Below, piece by piece: positions 16,400 to 24,859 of a stretch of DNA of 49,082 nt (within the stretch, counting starts at the first letter, position 1; the number at the start of each line of letters is the position of its first letter). Below the pieces are notes generated by a model. It was not told the DNA's origin and did not search any database. It was given only the letters and a program-made list of their open reading frames with translations. This DNA comes from UBA4874 sp002399435 (lineage in GTDB: Bacteria; Bacillota; Clostridia; Caldicoprobacterales; DTU083), in contig DAISGI010000019.1 in the NCBI GenBank assembly GCA_036823195.1, positions 1-49,082 of the forward strand. The letters are read 5' to 3'. The position numbers were made by a program, and so were the translations under genes.

Positions 16400-16957
16400 A
16401 TGAGAAAGAACTTTGGAAAACACACATGGTTTTATCCCATGCCAGTGCTGATTATCGGATCTTATGACGAAAATGGAAATGCCAACGCCATGACAGCTGC
16501 ATGGGGCGGGGTCTACGATACCAATCAGGTCATGCTCTGCCTGAGCAGGGATCACAAGACGACCAGGAACATCCGGGCAAAAGGTGCCTTTACTGTCAGT
16601 TTTGCTGATGCCGCTCACGTGGCGGAGTCCGACTATCTGGGGATTGTATCCGGCAATGAGGTACCGGATAAATTGCAGCGTGCCGGACTTCACACGGAGA
16701 AAAGTGAGTTTGTGGATGCTCCGGTCATTTCGGAACTGCCCATGACCCTGGAATGCCGGCTGCTTAAATTCAATGAGGACGTCAATGTGATTGGCGAAAT
16801 TGTCAATATCAGCGCCGACGAACGCATCCTCGGCGAAAATGGTGAAATTGATCCGGCCAGGCTGGAGCCCATCTCCTTTGACGGGGTTCACAACATCTAT
16901 CTGAAATCAGGCGAAAAGGCAGGCACAGCTTTTCAGGACGGAAAGGCCCTGCAATAA
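16400..16957 (+). CDS. Flavin reductase-like FMN-binding protein
   Basis: 185-residue split-barrel flavoprotein of the flavin reductase-like family. It shows the pattern YPMPVLIIGSYDENGNANAMTAAWGGVYD at the N-terminus (FMN phosphate-binding and strand region), HKTTRNIRAKGAFTVSFAD near 50 and SELPMTLECRLLKF near 112. Start at ATG 16400-16402 preceded by GGGAGGAG; an in-frame ATG at 16379 would place the ribosome site inside the coding region. A TATAAT lies at 16350 region upstream but with a poor -35. It is divergent from the sulfatases and followed by an intrinsic terminator, so it is monocistronic. Electron donor and physiological acceptor unknown. Confidence 0.88.
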   Translation: MRKNFGKHTWFYPMPVLIIGSYDENGNANAMTAAWGGVYDTNQVMLCLSRDHKTTRNIRAKGAFTVSFADAAHVAESDYLGIVSGNEVPDKLQRAGLHTEKSEFVDAPVISELPMTLECRLLKFNEDVNVIGEIVNISADERILGENGEIDPARLEPISFDGVHNIYLKSGEKAGTAFQDGKALQ

Positions 16958-16977
16958 GCACTGCCGGATTGACTCTC

Positions 16978-17018
16978 AGGGAAAGCTCGATATCGGGCTC
17001 TCCCTTTCCTTTTTATTG
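16978..17018 (+). terminator. Intrinsic terminator of the flavin reductase gene
   Basis: Thirteen-base arms AGGGAAAGCTCGA and TCGGGCTCTCCCT (two wobble positions) followed by TTCCTTTTTATT. Confidence 0.85.
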
Positions 17019-17179
17019 TCATATCCTTCATATCTTCTTCCAATTATACTGTCCCATGCTTTATTTCTCCCTTTTTCATGAAAGCCTTTCATGTATTCGA
17101 TGTTATCGTCCTATATACTTTATTTTGGGTGTCTACCGGACCGTGGGGCGGAATAGATTAGTACAGGAGGTGCATTTTC

Positions 17180-17869
17180 ATGAAACGTCCGGACCGGCAT
17201 CCACGGAATGAAACAATCAGGGAAATGGCCAAGCCGTTTTTCTCCGTCCTCGTACTTGCAGTTGTGCTGGTTTCCCTGTATGTCAGCAGCTACATTCCGT
17301 TTGACCGCTATGTATGCAAACAGATTGAAGCATTCAACTCCATTGAAACCGGTGAAAACGCCAATAGCGGCACGAATTCAAACCCTGTGCAAACAGGCAT
17401 AGGCACAGGGACAGTCAAACCTGCGGCAAGCAAGGACGTCAGAACAGACGATACCGGAAAGGCCGAAAAAGTGGAACATTACGGATACATCCAGCCGCAG
17501 GTGGTGGATGGCTTTTCCGAGGAACCGATCCGGGGGGCCACTGTGGTGATTCCCGAAATCAACCAGAAATTTGTGACCGCTGAGGATGGATATACGGCTT
17601 CGATCCGGATTCCGATACAGGAAGACGAACATTTTGAAAAGATCCAGCCAAAACCCTGGAGCGAGGTTACGGTCCTTGTATATTGCCCGGACTACATAGA
17701 ATATGCCCTTTTTCAGACTCATGTATGGGAAAGCCAGTCCAGAAAGGGACCGAAGATATTGCTGTTTCCAAAGGAAAAAGGCAAGGAAAATGAGCCCTTT
17801 GGCGTAGTGGAGGGCCCACATCGTATCTGGATCAAGGAGTTGGTGGAAAAATACCGGCCGAAGAAATAG
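17180..17869 (+). CDS. Membrane-anchored hypothetical protein with a carboxypeptidase-regulatory-like beta domain
   Basis: 229 residues. A short basic cytoplasmic N-terminus is followed by one membrane segment (about 20-40, FFSVLVLAVVLVSLYVSSYI) and then a Thr/Asn/Gly-rich linker (about 55-90). The segment QPQVVDGFSEEPIRGATVVIPEINQKFVTAEDGYTA resembles the start of carboxypeptidase-regulatory/Cna-B-type beta-sandwich domains (change-of-state pattern: G.PI.GA.V.IP). Near the end it is rich in Lys and Pro. Topology: one anchor with the domain outside. AGGAGGTG precedes the ATG. It ends 12 nt before the convergent yitT gene. I do not recognise the family and assign no function. Confidence 0.75.
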   Translation: MKRPDRHPRNETIREMAKPFFSVLVLAVVLVSLYVSSYIPFDRYVCKQIEAFNSIETGENANSGTNSNPVQTGIGTGTVKPAASKDVRTDDTGKAEKVEHYGYIQPQVVDGFSEEPIRGATVVIPEINQKFVTAEDGYTASIRIPIQEDEHFEKIQPKPWSEVTVLVYCPDYIEYALFQTHVWESQSRKGPKILLFPKEKGKENEPFGVVEGPHRIWIKELVEKYRPKK

Positions 17870-17880
17870 GGCCGTGGAAT

Positions 17881-18729
17881 TCAGCCGCTGAACCCTTCCC
17901 CCGTCACCTCTCTTACATCAGCTACCAGGATAAAGGCAGCGGGATCAATCTCATGGATCACACCCTTCAACTCGGCTATCTGCGTCCGGTTGACCGCGCA
18001 GAGTATAACATCTTTTTCCTTGCCGGTATAAGCGCCTTTTCCGCTCAGCAAGGTAGCTCCCCGGTCCAGTTCCTTCAAAATCCATTGGGAGATTTTCTCG
18101 GAGTGGTCCGATATGATGAAAACGGCCTTGGCCGTATTCAGGCCTTCCTGCACCAGATCCACCACTTTTGAACTCAGTGCCAGTGCCACAACAGCATACA
18201 AACCCTGGCTGGGCCCCAGGAAAACACCCGCCAGCACTACCACGGACAGATCCACCATAAACAGCACCAGACCGACGGAAATGGATGAAAAATGCTGATG
18301 GATCAGTTTGGCAAGAAGATCCGTCCCGCCGGTGGTGGCATTCATGCGAAAAATAATGCCAAGACCCAGCCCCATCATAATTCCGCCGTAGATGGAGGCC
18401 AGAAGGCTGTCGTCGGTAAGTGCCGGTACCTTGATCAGGTCAATGAACACCGAAAGAAGAATGGTGGCAAGCAGGGTGCGGATTCCAAATACTCCTCCCA
18501 GCTGCCGAATCCCGGCTAAAAACAGAGGGATATTCAGAATCAGGGTCGTGACACCAACCGGGAAGCCAAACACAAAATGGAAAACGGAAGCAAGTCCGCT
18601 TAATCCGCCCGGTGCGATTTGATTGGAAATAAAGAAAAAATTAAAGGAAAGGGCCGTCAGAAGAGAGCCCAATATAATCAGAAGATATTCCTTTATGATG
18701 CCTTTGTTTATTGTTTTCCTGTTTTTCAT
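17881..18729 (-). CDS. YitT-family membrane protein (YitT/DUF2179)
   Basis: 282 residues. N-terminal half has five or six hydrophobic segments (LLIILGSLLTALSFNFFF, the NQIAPGGLSGLA loop, TTLILNIPLFLAGI, LLATILLSVFIDL, a Gly-rich GGIMMGLGLGIIFRMNATTGGTD and LVLFMVDLSVVVLAGVF), then a soluble DUF2179 domain from about 200 (AVFIISDHSEKISQWIL..GKEKDVILCAV) to the end. This is the standard YitT architecture, widespread in Firmicutes with no firmly established transport substrate. A TATAAT at 18777-18782 with a weak TTTCCA -35 could be its promoter. Confidence 0.9.
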   Translation of the reverse strand: MKNRKTINKGIIKEYLLIILGSLLTALSFNFFFISNQIAPGGLSGLASVFHFVFGFPVGVTTLILNIPLFLAGIRQLGGVFGIRTLLATILLSVFIDLIKVPALTDDSLLASIYGGIMMGLGLGIIFRMNATTGGTDLLAKLIHQHFSSISVGLVLFMVDLSVVVLAGVFLGPSQGLYAVVALALSSKVVDLVQEGLNTAKAVFIISDHSEKISQWILKELDRGATLLSGKGAYTGKEKDVILCAVNRTQIAELKGVIHEIDPAAFILVADVREVTGEGFSG

Positions 18730-18832
18730 ATATAATAAAAAGTACTCCTTTACTGCTAAGTATCCTGTCCACGTTATTATACCATTTTCAGCGTGGCATG
18801 GAAAGAATCATGCCCCGGAGGCTTGTCCCAAA

Positions 18833-18868
18833 TCAAAAAGGATTGTAAGTCAGGTTCCCTTACAATCC
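18833..18868 (-). terminator. Intrinsic terminator of the acpS-nnr-mazEF unit
   Basis: Perfect 10-bp arms GGATTGTAAG and CTTACAATCC on the minus strand followed by TTTTTGATTT, five bases downstream of the mazF stop. Confidence 0.9.
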
Positions 18869-18872
18869 CTCA

Positions 18873-19226
18873 TCAAAGTTCTATCAAACCGAAGCTGATC
18901 TGAATGGCCTCATCCACGGCTTTCATGACTTCCGCGGACAGGAATCCGATCTTTTCCTTCAGCCTTTTCTTGTCTATGGTCCGAACCTGCTCCATCAGAA
19001 TTACCGAATCCTTTGGCAGGCCATAGTCCCTGGCGCTGATTTCCACATGGGTTGGAAGCTTTCCCTTATTGATCTGGGATGTAATGGCGGCAATAATCAC
19101 GGTGGGACTGTATTTATTGCCGATATCATTCTGGACAACCAGCACCGGTCGGACGCCACCCTGCTCGGAACCCACTACAGGACTCAAATCAGCGTAATAG
19201 ATTTCTCCTCTTCTTACCATGGTCAT
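18873..19226 (-). CDS. mazF: MazF/EndoA-type mRNA interferase toxin
   Basis: 117-residue sequence-specific endoribonuclease toxin very close to Bacillus NdoA/EndoA: VRRGEIYYADLSPVVGSEQGGVRPVLV at the N-terminus, with the conserved Arg and the SEQGG-R-P-V core, then SPTVIIAAITSQ, LPTHVEI, DSVILMEQVRTIDK with catalytic Thr/Arg region. It blocks growth by cleaving single-stranded mRNA at short sites. ATG (19224-19226) overlaps the mazE stop as ATGA; a second in-frame ATG follows two codons later. Final gene of the unit, terminator directly after. Confidence 0.95.
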   Translation of the reverse strand: MTMVRRGEIYYADLSPVVGSEQGGVRPVLVVQNDIGNKYSPTVIIAAITSQINKGKLPTHVEISARDYGLPKDSVILMEQVRTIDKKRLKEKIGFLSAEVMKAVDEAIQISFGLIEL

Positions 19227-19498
19227 TCACACTCCGATAAAATGGCCTCATATTCCTCCAATACCCGGACATCCGATTCCAGGCCGACTTCTGTCATCTC
19301 TGAGTTGATTCTGGCCATTTCTTCATAGCCTTTTTTCATCTTCTCCCTTATTTCTATCCTATGCCTTTCCCGTATATAAAGTTTCATCGCTTCACGAATA
19401 AATTCGCTGCGGTTCTTTTTCTCAATGGCTACGATCTCGTCCACTTCCTGAAGCAGACTGTCCGGCAGACTCACTAGAATCTTCTTCAACTCAGCCAC
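19223..19498 (-). CDS. mazE: MazE/EndoAI-type antitoxin
   Basis: 91-residue ribbon-helix-helix antitoxin. ELKKILVSLPDSLLQEVDEIVAIEKKNRSEFIREAMKLYI is the DNA-binding and dimer region, followed by a helical C-terminus (KMKKGYEEMARINSEM) that matches the EndoAI toxin-binding arm. The GTG at 19496-19498 is the start because AGGAGGTG lies exactly upstream; the open frame runs to 19564 without a ribosome site. In Firmicutes this pair normally follows alr in an acpS-nnr-alr context; alr is absent here. Confidence 0.92.
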   Translation of the reverse strand: MAELKKILVSLPDSLLQEVDEIVAIEKKNRSEFIREAMKLYIRERHRIEIREKMKKGYEEMARINSEMTEVGLESDVRVLEEYEAILSECE

Positions 19499-19557
19499 AG
19501 AAGCACCTCCTAAATTGCTGCATTTCGCTGAAAAGTTCCTGTAAAAATTCTTACAAC

Positions 19558-19593
19558 TTTGCACTTTGTATCATGTTTGCACTTTGCATCATG
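19558..19593. repeat. 18-bp tandem duplication upstream of mazE
   Basis: TTTGCACTTTGTATCATG and TTTGCACTTTGCATCATG, adjacent copies 60-95 nt upstream of the mazE start, in the position where a promoter or autoregulatory site is expected. Confidence 0.85.
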
Positions 19594-19690
19594 CACTTAG
19601 TATATTCTACGATTGCAAAAAAAATCCTGCTGTAAATATATTCCTTGCTATTTTCCCCCTCCATGATGCAGAAACCGGGCAATGCTGCAT

Positions 19691-21310
19691 TCAGCCGGTT
19701 TCCTCCTGCTTCAACGCATACAGTCTCTTCAGTGTGTGCGGTATGGCATGCATCAGATCCCCTGCCGTCATGCCCGCTTCGCCAATGCGGCCGGCCGCTT
19801 CATCCCCCGCCCGTCCATGCAGGTAGCATCCCAGCACAGCGGCGTCAAACGGGGAATATCCCTGTGCCACAAGGGACGCGATCATCCCGGTGAGTACATC
19901 GCCGCTTCCGCCCGTACCCATTCCCGAATTTCCAGATCGGTTCAGGTATACCCGGCCGTCGGGGCTCGCCACAACGGATGCCGCACCTTTCAGCAAAACG
20001 ATTACATGATACTGCCTGGCTGTCTCCAGTGCAATCTCAACAGGCCGTTTCAGAATATCCTCCGTTGCAATTCCCGTCAACGTGGACATTTCCCCGGGGT
20101 GAGGCGTCAGAATGACCGGAGCCGGATACTCCCTCAGCAGGTCTTTATCCTTTGATATCTGATTCAAACCATCTGCGTCTATTACTATGGATATATGATA
20201 TCGTCTGAAAATATTCCTGATTATTTCAAAAACACCGGGATTTTTTCCGCAGCCTGGCCCCAGTGCCAGCACATCCTTGCCTTTTAAAAGCTCTTCCACG
20301 TCCGGAAAACTTTCCGGAATCAAATGGCCCTGCCCTCCGTCCTCCAGCGGCATGGTCATAACCTCCGTCAGCTTTCCTGCCAGAACGGGCTGCAGGCTGG
20401 AAGGAATCCCCAGTGTTACCAGCCCGGCTCCGGTCCGTAGCGCGGAGACCGATGTCATACAAGCCGCACCGGTCAGCCCGGTGGAGCCTGCAAGGACGGC
20501 GACCCTGCCAAAGGTCCCCTTGTGTCCGTCCCTCGGCCGTTCCCGAAGCTGCTTTGCCGCTTCCCGGTCGTCCAGCGTGAACATGCCGGCACCAACGCTT
20601 TTTGCACTGTCCGGCGGAAACCCGATATCACGCAGATGGACACGCCCGGAATAATTCCTGCCAGGAAACAGAATATGGCCTGGTTTCAGATAGCCAAAGG
20701 TAACGGTGTCATCGGCCCGGATCGCCGTTCCCTGTATTTGGGCCGTCTCCCCGTTGATACCGGAGGGAATGTCAATTGCAACGACAGATCCTGCGCTTTT
20801 ATTGGCTTCCCCGATCACAGCGGCATAGTTTCCTGCGATCGGCCGGTCCAGACCGGTGCCAAACAGGCTGTCGACGATCAAGGACGCTTCCCGGACCAAT
20901 GCCAGGGCGCGTCCGGGATCCTGTCCATCCTCCAGACGCAGGATAGTAAGGGATACGCCGTCCTGACCCGCATTCTTCTCCTGCAGGGCCTTCAGGATTG
21001 CAAAATTGGTGCCGGCATCCCCGGAAGGATTTTTCCCGCTGCGGCCCAGGATCAGAACCGTCACCCGGTAGCCGGACAAGGCGAGATGCCTGGCAACCGC
21101 CAATCCGTCTCCTCCGTTGTTGCCGCAGCCGGCAAGAACCAGAACTCTGCCGGACCGGCCAAAAAAGGACAGCGGATAGCGCTCCCGGATGACGTTTGCC
21201 GCCTGGATGGCCGCATTCTCCATGAGAATCATGCCGGGAATCTGAAACTCCGCGCTTGCCCTTTGATCGATTTTCTTACTTTGGGAAGGAGTCACCACAT
21301 ACAAAACCAT
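19691..21310 (-). CDS. nnr: Bifunctional NAD(P)H-hydrate epimerase and ADP-dependent NAD(P)H-hydrate dehydratase
   Basis: 539-residue nicotinamide nucleotide repair enzyme that epimerises and dehydrates damaged NADHX/NADPHX. N-terminal YjeF_N domain (1 to about 220): IPGMILMENAA and LAGCGNNGGDGLAVARHL. C-terminal carbohydrate-kinase-like domain (about 230-530): HKGTFGRVAVLAGSTGLTGAA, ALGPGCGKN, VIDADGLN, LTPHPGEMSTL and the ATP/anion-hole motif GNSGMGTGGSGDVLTGMIASL. Both halves intact. It is downstream of acpS on the same strand; the gap contains a 22-bp repeat array. The stop lies within an inverted repeat GAAACCGG..CCGGTTTC (about 19672-19702) that lacks a T tract. Confidence 0.97.
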   Translation of the reverse strand: MVLYVVTPSQSKKIDQRASAEFQIPGMILMENAAIQAANVIRERYPLSFFGRSGRVLVLAGCGNNGGDGLAVARHLALSGYRVTVLILGRSGKNPSGDAGTNFAILKALQEKNAGQDGVSLTILRLEDGQDPGRALALVREASLIVDSLFGTGLDRPIAGNYAAVIGEANKSAGSVVAIDIPSGINGETAQIQGTAIRADDTVTFGYLKPGHILFPGRNYSGRVHLRDIGFPPDSAKSVGAGMFTLDDREAAKQLRERPRDGHKGTFGRVAVLAGSTGLTGAACMTSVSALRTGAGLVTLGIPSSLQPVLAGKLTEVMTMPLEDGGQGHLIPESFPDVEELLKGKDVLALGPGCGKNPGVFEIIRNIFRRYHISIVIDADGLNQISKDKDLLREYPAPVILTPHPGEMSTLTGIATEDILKRPVEIALETARQYHVIVLLKGAASVVASPDGRVYLNRSGNSGMGTGGSGDVLTGMIASLVAQGYSPFDAAVLGCYLHGRAGDEAAGRIGEAGMTAGDLMHAIPHTLKRLYALKQEETG

Positions 21311-21400
21311 TCACCTCTCTGTTGAACCTACCCCACTTAAGCGCTAAGCGTTTTGAAGATGGGGGATTCCTGCTTCATCAGGGTCGCAATTTTTCCTTTG

Positions 21401-21466
21401 CACCGCTCCGTTTTTTTCCGTGCACCGCTCCGTTTATTCAGTACACCACTTCGGTTTTTCTCCGCG
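21401..21466. repeat. About 22-bp tandem repeat, three copies
   Basis: CACCGCTCCGTTTTTTTCCG, CACCGCTCCGTTTATTCAGT and CACCACTTCGGTTTTTCTCC begin consecutive units of 22, 21 and 23 bp between acpS and nnr. Confidence 0.82.
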
Positions 21467-21477
21467 CACTGTCAGCC

Positions 21478-21846
21478 TCAGCCGTCAATGACGGCCTGCG
21501 CCGCGGCGAGATCCCGGATATGGGTAATGGAAACCAAAACATTCTTTCCCCCGATGGCCTGCATCCGTTCCAGGGCGCTTCCGGTCAGCACCGCATAAGG
21601 CTTTCCCAGATCATTCCGAAGGATCTCCACATCCAGCCAGCGGGCATATCCGAAACCGGTCCCAAGGGCCTTGGATACGGCTTCCTTTGCTGCAAAAATC
21701 CCGGCAGCGGTCTGTGCGCTCTGGTTCCGATCCGAAATATATTGCTGCTCCGAAGGGGTATAGACTTTCCTCAAAAAACCCGGGTGTTTGATGGAGCGTC
21801 CCACCCGGGCGGTTTCAATCAGATCCAATCCAATTCCTACAATCAT
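21478..21846 (-). CDS. acpS: Holo-[acyl-carrier-protein] synthase
   Basis: 122-residue phosphopantetheinyl transferase that loads the 4'-phosphopantetheine arm from CoA onto acyl carrier protein. Motifs: IVGIGLDLIE (Mg-binding Asp8), FAAKEAVSKALGTGF near 52 (the WxxKEAxxKAxG class, catalytic Glu/Lys) and LVSITHIRDLAAAQAVI at the end. Slightly divergent Asp-Leu-Ile-Glu in place of the usual Asp-Ile-V/T-E. First gene of the acpS-nnr-mazE-mazF order found in many Firmicutes. Confidence 0.93.
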   Translation of the reverse strand: MIVGIGLDLIETARVGRSIKHPGFLRKVYTPSEQQYISDRNQSAQTAAGIFAAKEAVSKALGTGFGYARWLDVEILRNDLGKPYAVLTGSALERMQAIGGKNVLVSITHIRDLAAAQAVIDG

Positions 21847-21927
21847 CTTCCTGCAATCATCCTCTGATCATCCATTTCCGCTTTTTTCATGCTTTCATCC
21901 CTATTAATATACCCCAGGCCTGTAAAA

Positions 21928-22010
21928 AAAGCAATAAACTTCAAAGCAATACACGCCAAAGCAATAAACTTCAATGCAATACACGCCAAAGCAATAAACG
22001 TCAATGAACA
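21928..22010. repeat. 30-bp tandem repeat, about 2.8 copies
   Basis: Units start AAAGCAATAAACTTCAAWGC and end AATACACGCC at 21928-21957 and 21958-21987, with a partial third copy to about 22010. Located between the acpS start and the 3' end of the GH3 gene. Confidence 0.92.
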
Positions 22011-22053
22011 TCAGGAGAACGTCCTATCCTGCACGTCCCTGTCCCGTAATCCC

Positions 22054-24345
22054 TTATTCTGCCCTTTCTGCTGCTGCCAGGGCCTCGTTGATAGCATCAA
22101 CCAATTGCTGCAGCCTGGCATTATCAATTTTTCCGCCGGCAAAGTTGCGGATGGCACGCAGGGGGGAATTGAAGAACATGTTCTTTGCCATGTCATCCGC
22201 CCCTCCCCCCAGTCCTTCGTCCCCGGAGCCGGATGATAAAGGCATTCCGGCCTGCTGCCCCGCTTTCTGAAGGATGGCTGCCGACACTGGATTGGCCAGA
22301 ATATCCCCCAGAGTGGTATTCCGGGTGACACGCCATCCCGCCGCCGGCTGATCGGTTCGGACAACCTTGCCCGCCAGACGGATATCCCGGCTGGATGCAC
22401 CTGCCAAAATCCCATATTCCCCGGCAGGCACCACCCAATCCGCAGCTTCCGTACTGTAACAGGCAAAAGCGCGTTTGGTCAGGACCACCGATACCTCTTT
22501 TTCCTCCCCAGGCGCCAGGGATACTTTTACAAAGCCGCGGAGTTCCTTGACCGGGCGGACGGGGCCTTTCCCGGCAGGCCGCCGTACATAGACCTGCACC
22601 GTTTCCCTGCCGCTTCGCTTTCCGGTGTTTTTCACCTTCAGCTTCACCGTTATGGGCTCATTGCCGGAGACTTCCTGCCGGTTCACATGCAGATCACTGT
22701 ATTCAAAGGAGGTATAGGACAAGCCATGACCAAAGGGGAACAGTACTTCACGGTCCACACTGTCATACCAGCGATACCCTACAAAAACCCCTTCCCGGTA
22801 TTCCACCCGGTCCCCATACCCCGGGAAATTCAAATAGGACGGGGAGTCCTGAAGCCGCACGGGAAAGGTTTCCGCCAGCTTGCCACAGGGATTGGCCAAT
22901 CCATAAAGCAGATCCACCTGGGCTTCGCCGACCGCTTCTCCGCCCAGATAGCTTTCCAGAACAGCTTCTGCCCGGTCAATCCATGGCATTTCCACCGGAC
23001 TGCCATTTTGCAGCACCACTGCGCAATGGGGCTGAACCGCAGCCACCGCTTCAATAAGCGCATTGTGACTTTCGGGCATGCGCATATGTGTCCGGTCGTA
23101 CCCTTCCGATTCATAGCTTTCCGGCAGGCCGGCAAACACCACGGCCACATCGGCACATTTGGCCGCTTGAACTGCCTCGGCAATCAATGCCTTATCCGGC
23201 GCATCACTGTCCGGTCCGTATCCGGGAGCATAGGAAACAGAAAATCCCTGCTGCCTGGCAGCTTCCAGGGCCCCTACCACCCTGTGGGCGTTAATGTGAC
23301 TGCTGCCGCTGCCCTGATAACGGGGCGTCTTGGCAAAAGCGCCGAGGAAAGCAACTTTCTGCCGGCCGTCCAATGGCAGCACGCCATCATTTTTCAGCAA
23401 TACCATGCTTTGGCAGGCAATATCACAGGCCAGCCCATGGTCCCTGTCCCGGTCAAATACCGCATGGGGATCCCGGTTTTCCAGAAAACGCCGGCTGACA
23501 TGGAGGATGCGTTCCACGGCAGTGTCCAGAACGGATTCCTTCAGCCGGCCTTCCCGAACAGCCCGTACGATCTCAGCATCATTTACACCTCCGCTTCCGG
23601 GCATCTCCAGATCCTGGCCGGCAATCAGCCCGGCTACCCGGTCGTCACAGGCGCCCCAGTCCGTCACAACATATCCGTCAAATCCCCATTCCTTCCGCAG
23701 GATTTCCGTCAGCAGGCGGGGACTCTGGGACACATATTCCCCGTTGATCCGATTGTAGCTGCACATGACTGTCCATGGCTTTGCCTGGCGGACCACCTGC
23801 TCAAACGCAGCCAGGTAAATCTCCCGCAGGGTTCGCTCATCGATTTCAGCAGAAACAGACATACGCCGTTCTTCCTGATTGTTGGCGGCAAAGTGTTTTA
23901 CACTTACGCCCACATGCTGGCTCTGAACCCCTTCAGTAAAGGCAGCGCCCAGTTGTCCGGCCAGATACGGATCCTCGGAATAGTATTCAAAATTCCGACC
24001 GCACAGGGGACTTCGCTTGATATTGATTCCCGGCCCAAGGAGCACGCCGACATCTTCGGCCTGACATTCATTGCCCAGTGCCGCGCCCATCTTCCGCAGC
24101 AGTTCCGGGTCAAAAGATGAAGCCAGACCGCAGGCGGCAGGAAAACAAACCGCTTCAATGGAATCGTTGATGCCGAGATGGTCGGCTTTCTGATCCTGCT
24201 TTCTCAATCCGTGAGGTCCATCCGACACCATTACGCTTTCCATGCCAAGCCGCTCAACCGGTTTTAAGTGCCAGAAATCAAGACCACTGCACAGGGACGC
24301 TTTCTCTTCCAGAGTCATCCGGGCAATTACGTTTTTGATATTCAA
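22054..24345 (-). CDS. Glycoside hydrolase family 3 beta-glucosidase
   Basis: 763-residue cytoplasmic GH3 enzyme releasing terminal beta-linked glucose or related sugars. Order of domains: TIM-barrel with SDGPHGLRKQ, KHFAANNQEERR and the nucleophile region GYVVTDWGACDDR (Asp, about 230); beta-sandwich with acid/base-bearing second domain (GSGSSHINAHR near 335); fibronectin-III-like domain near 560-640 (SYTSFEYSDL, RSGRETVQVYVR); and a C-terminal helical extension (TTLGDILANPVSAAILQK) common in Firmicute GH3s. Start: the TTG at 24343-24345 is 8 nt from AGGAGG; the in-frame GTG nine bases upstream is itself part of that ribosome site. No signal peptide, so it acts on imported oligosaccharides. 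Confidence 0.94.
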   Translation of the reverse strand: MNIKNVIARMTLEEKASLCSGLDFWHLKPVERLGMESVMVSDGPHGLRKQDQKADHLGINDSIEAVCFPAACGLASSFDPELLRKMGAALGNECQAEDVGVLLGPGINIKRSPLCGRNFEYYSEDPYLAGQLGAAFTEGVQSQHVGVSVKHFAANNQEERRMSVSAEIDERTLREIYLAAFEQVVRQAKPWTVMCSYNRINGEYVSQSPRLLTEILRKEWGFDGYVVTDWGACDDRVAGLIAGQDLEMPGSGGVNDAEIVRAVREGRLKESVLDTAVERILHVSRRFLENRDPHAVFDRDRDHGLACDIACQSMVLLKNDGVLPLDGRQKVAFLGAFAKTPRYQGSGSSHINAHRVVGALEAARQQGFSVSYAPGYGPDSDAPDKALIAEAVQAAKCADVAVVFAGLPESYESEGYDRTHMRMPESHNALIEAVAAVQPHCAVVLQNGSPVEMPWIDRAEAVLESYLGGEAVGEAQVDLLYGLANPCGKLAETFPVRLQDSPSYLNFPGYGDRVEYREGVFVGYRWYDSVDREVLFPFGHGLSYTSFEYSDLHVNRQEVSGNEPITVKLKVKNTGKRSGRETVQVYVRRPAGKGPVRPVKELRGFVKVSLAPGEEKEVSVVLTKRAFACYSTEAADWVVPAGEYGILAGASSRDIRLAGKVVRTDQPAAGWRVTRNTTLGDILANPVSAAILQKAGQQAGMPLSSGSGDEGLGGGADDMAKNMFFNSPLRAIRNFAGGKIDNARLQQLVDAINEALAAAERAE

Positions 24346-24458
24346 TTGCTGCACCTCCTATTTTATCGGAACTGAATGGAGCTCCCCTCATCGTCCTTCC
24401 ATTGCATCCTATCATAAAATCCATCATAGGTAAATCATGCAGGCACTAATGGGACCCA

Positions 24459-24620
24459 AGAAAAAGGCAGGACAGGCATTTGGCGCAGAGATGGCAAAGG
24501 ACAGGACGCATGCATTTGGCAGCAGTAATGACAAAAGGCAGGGCGCATGCATTTGGCAGCAGAGATGACAAAAAGCAGGACACAGGCATTTGACGCAGAG
24601 ATACAAAAGGCAGGACACAG
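24459..24620. repeat. About 36-bp tandem repeat array, at least 4.4 copies, broken by an assembly gap
   Basis: Degenerate units built on AAAAGGCAGGACRCAGGCAT then TTGGCRGCAGAGATGAC, 35-37 bp each, running into the N block at 24621. Not coding by any convincing criterion. Confidence 0.85.
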
Positions 24621-24720
24621 NNNNNNNNNNNNNNNNNNNNNNNNNNNNNNNNNNNNNNNNNNNNNNNNNNNNNNNNNNNNNNNNNNNNNNNNNNNNNNNN
24701 NNNNNNNNNNNNNNNNNNNN
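24621..24720. other. Assembly gap (100 N)
   Basis: Exactly 100 N, the usual placeholder for a gap of unknown size. It lies at the junction of two unrelated tandem arrays, which probably caused the assembly break. Confidence 0.98.
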
Positions 24721-24859
24721 GTTCTGTTACCGACCTGTTAATGGGTTCTGTTACCGACCTGTTAATGGGTTCTGTTGCCGACCTGTTAATGGGTTCTGTT
24801 GCCGACCTGTTAATGGGTTCTGATGCCAACCTGCTTATGGGTTCTGCTGCCAACCTGTT
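24721..24859. repeat. 24-bp tandem repeat array, six copies
   Basis: Units GTTCTGTTACCGACCTGTTA-ATGG at 24721, 24745, 24769, 24793, 24817 and 24841. The first four are near identical and the last two degenerate. The final unit contains the TAA (24859-24861) of the ugtP-like gene, so the array starts exactly at that gene's 3' end. Confidence 0.95.

Noticed and set aside
22687..24120. Plus-strand ORF of 477 codons opposite the GH3 gene
   Set aside because: Antisense shadow of the beta-glucosidase.
24459..24859. CRISPR array
   Set aside because: Repeats are contiguous with no unique spacers and no cas genes are in the window; this is true of all arrays here.
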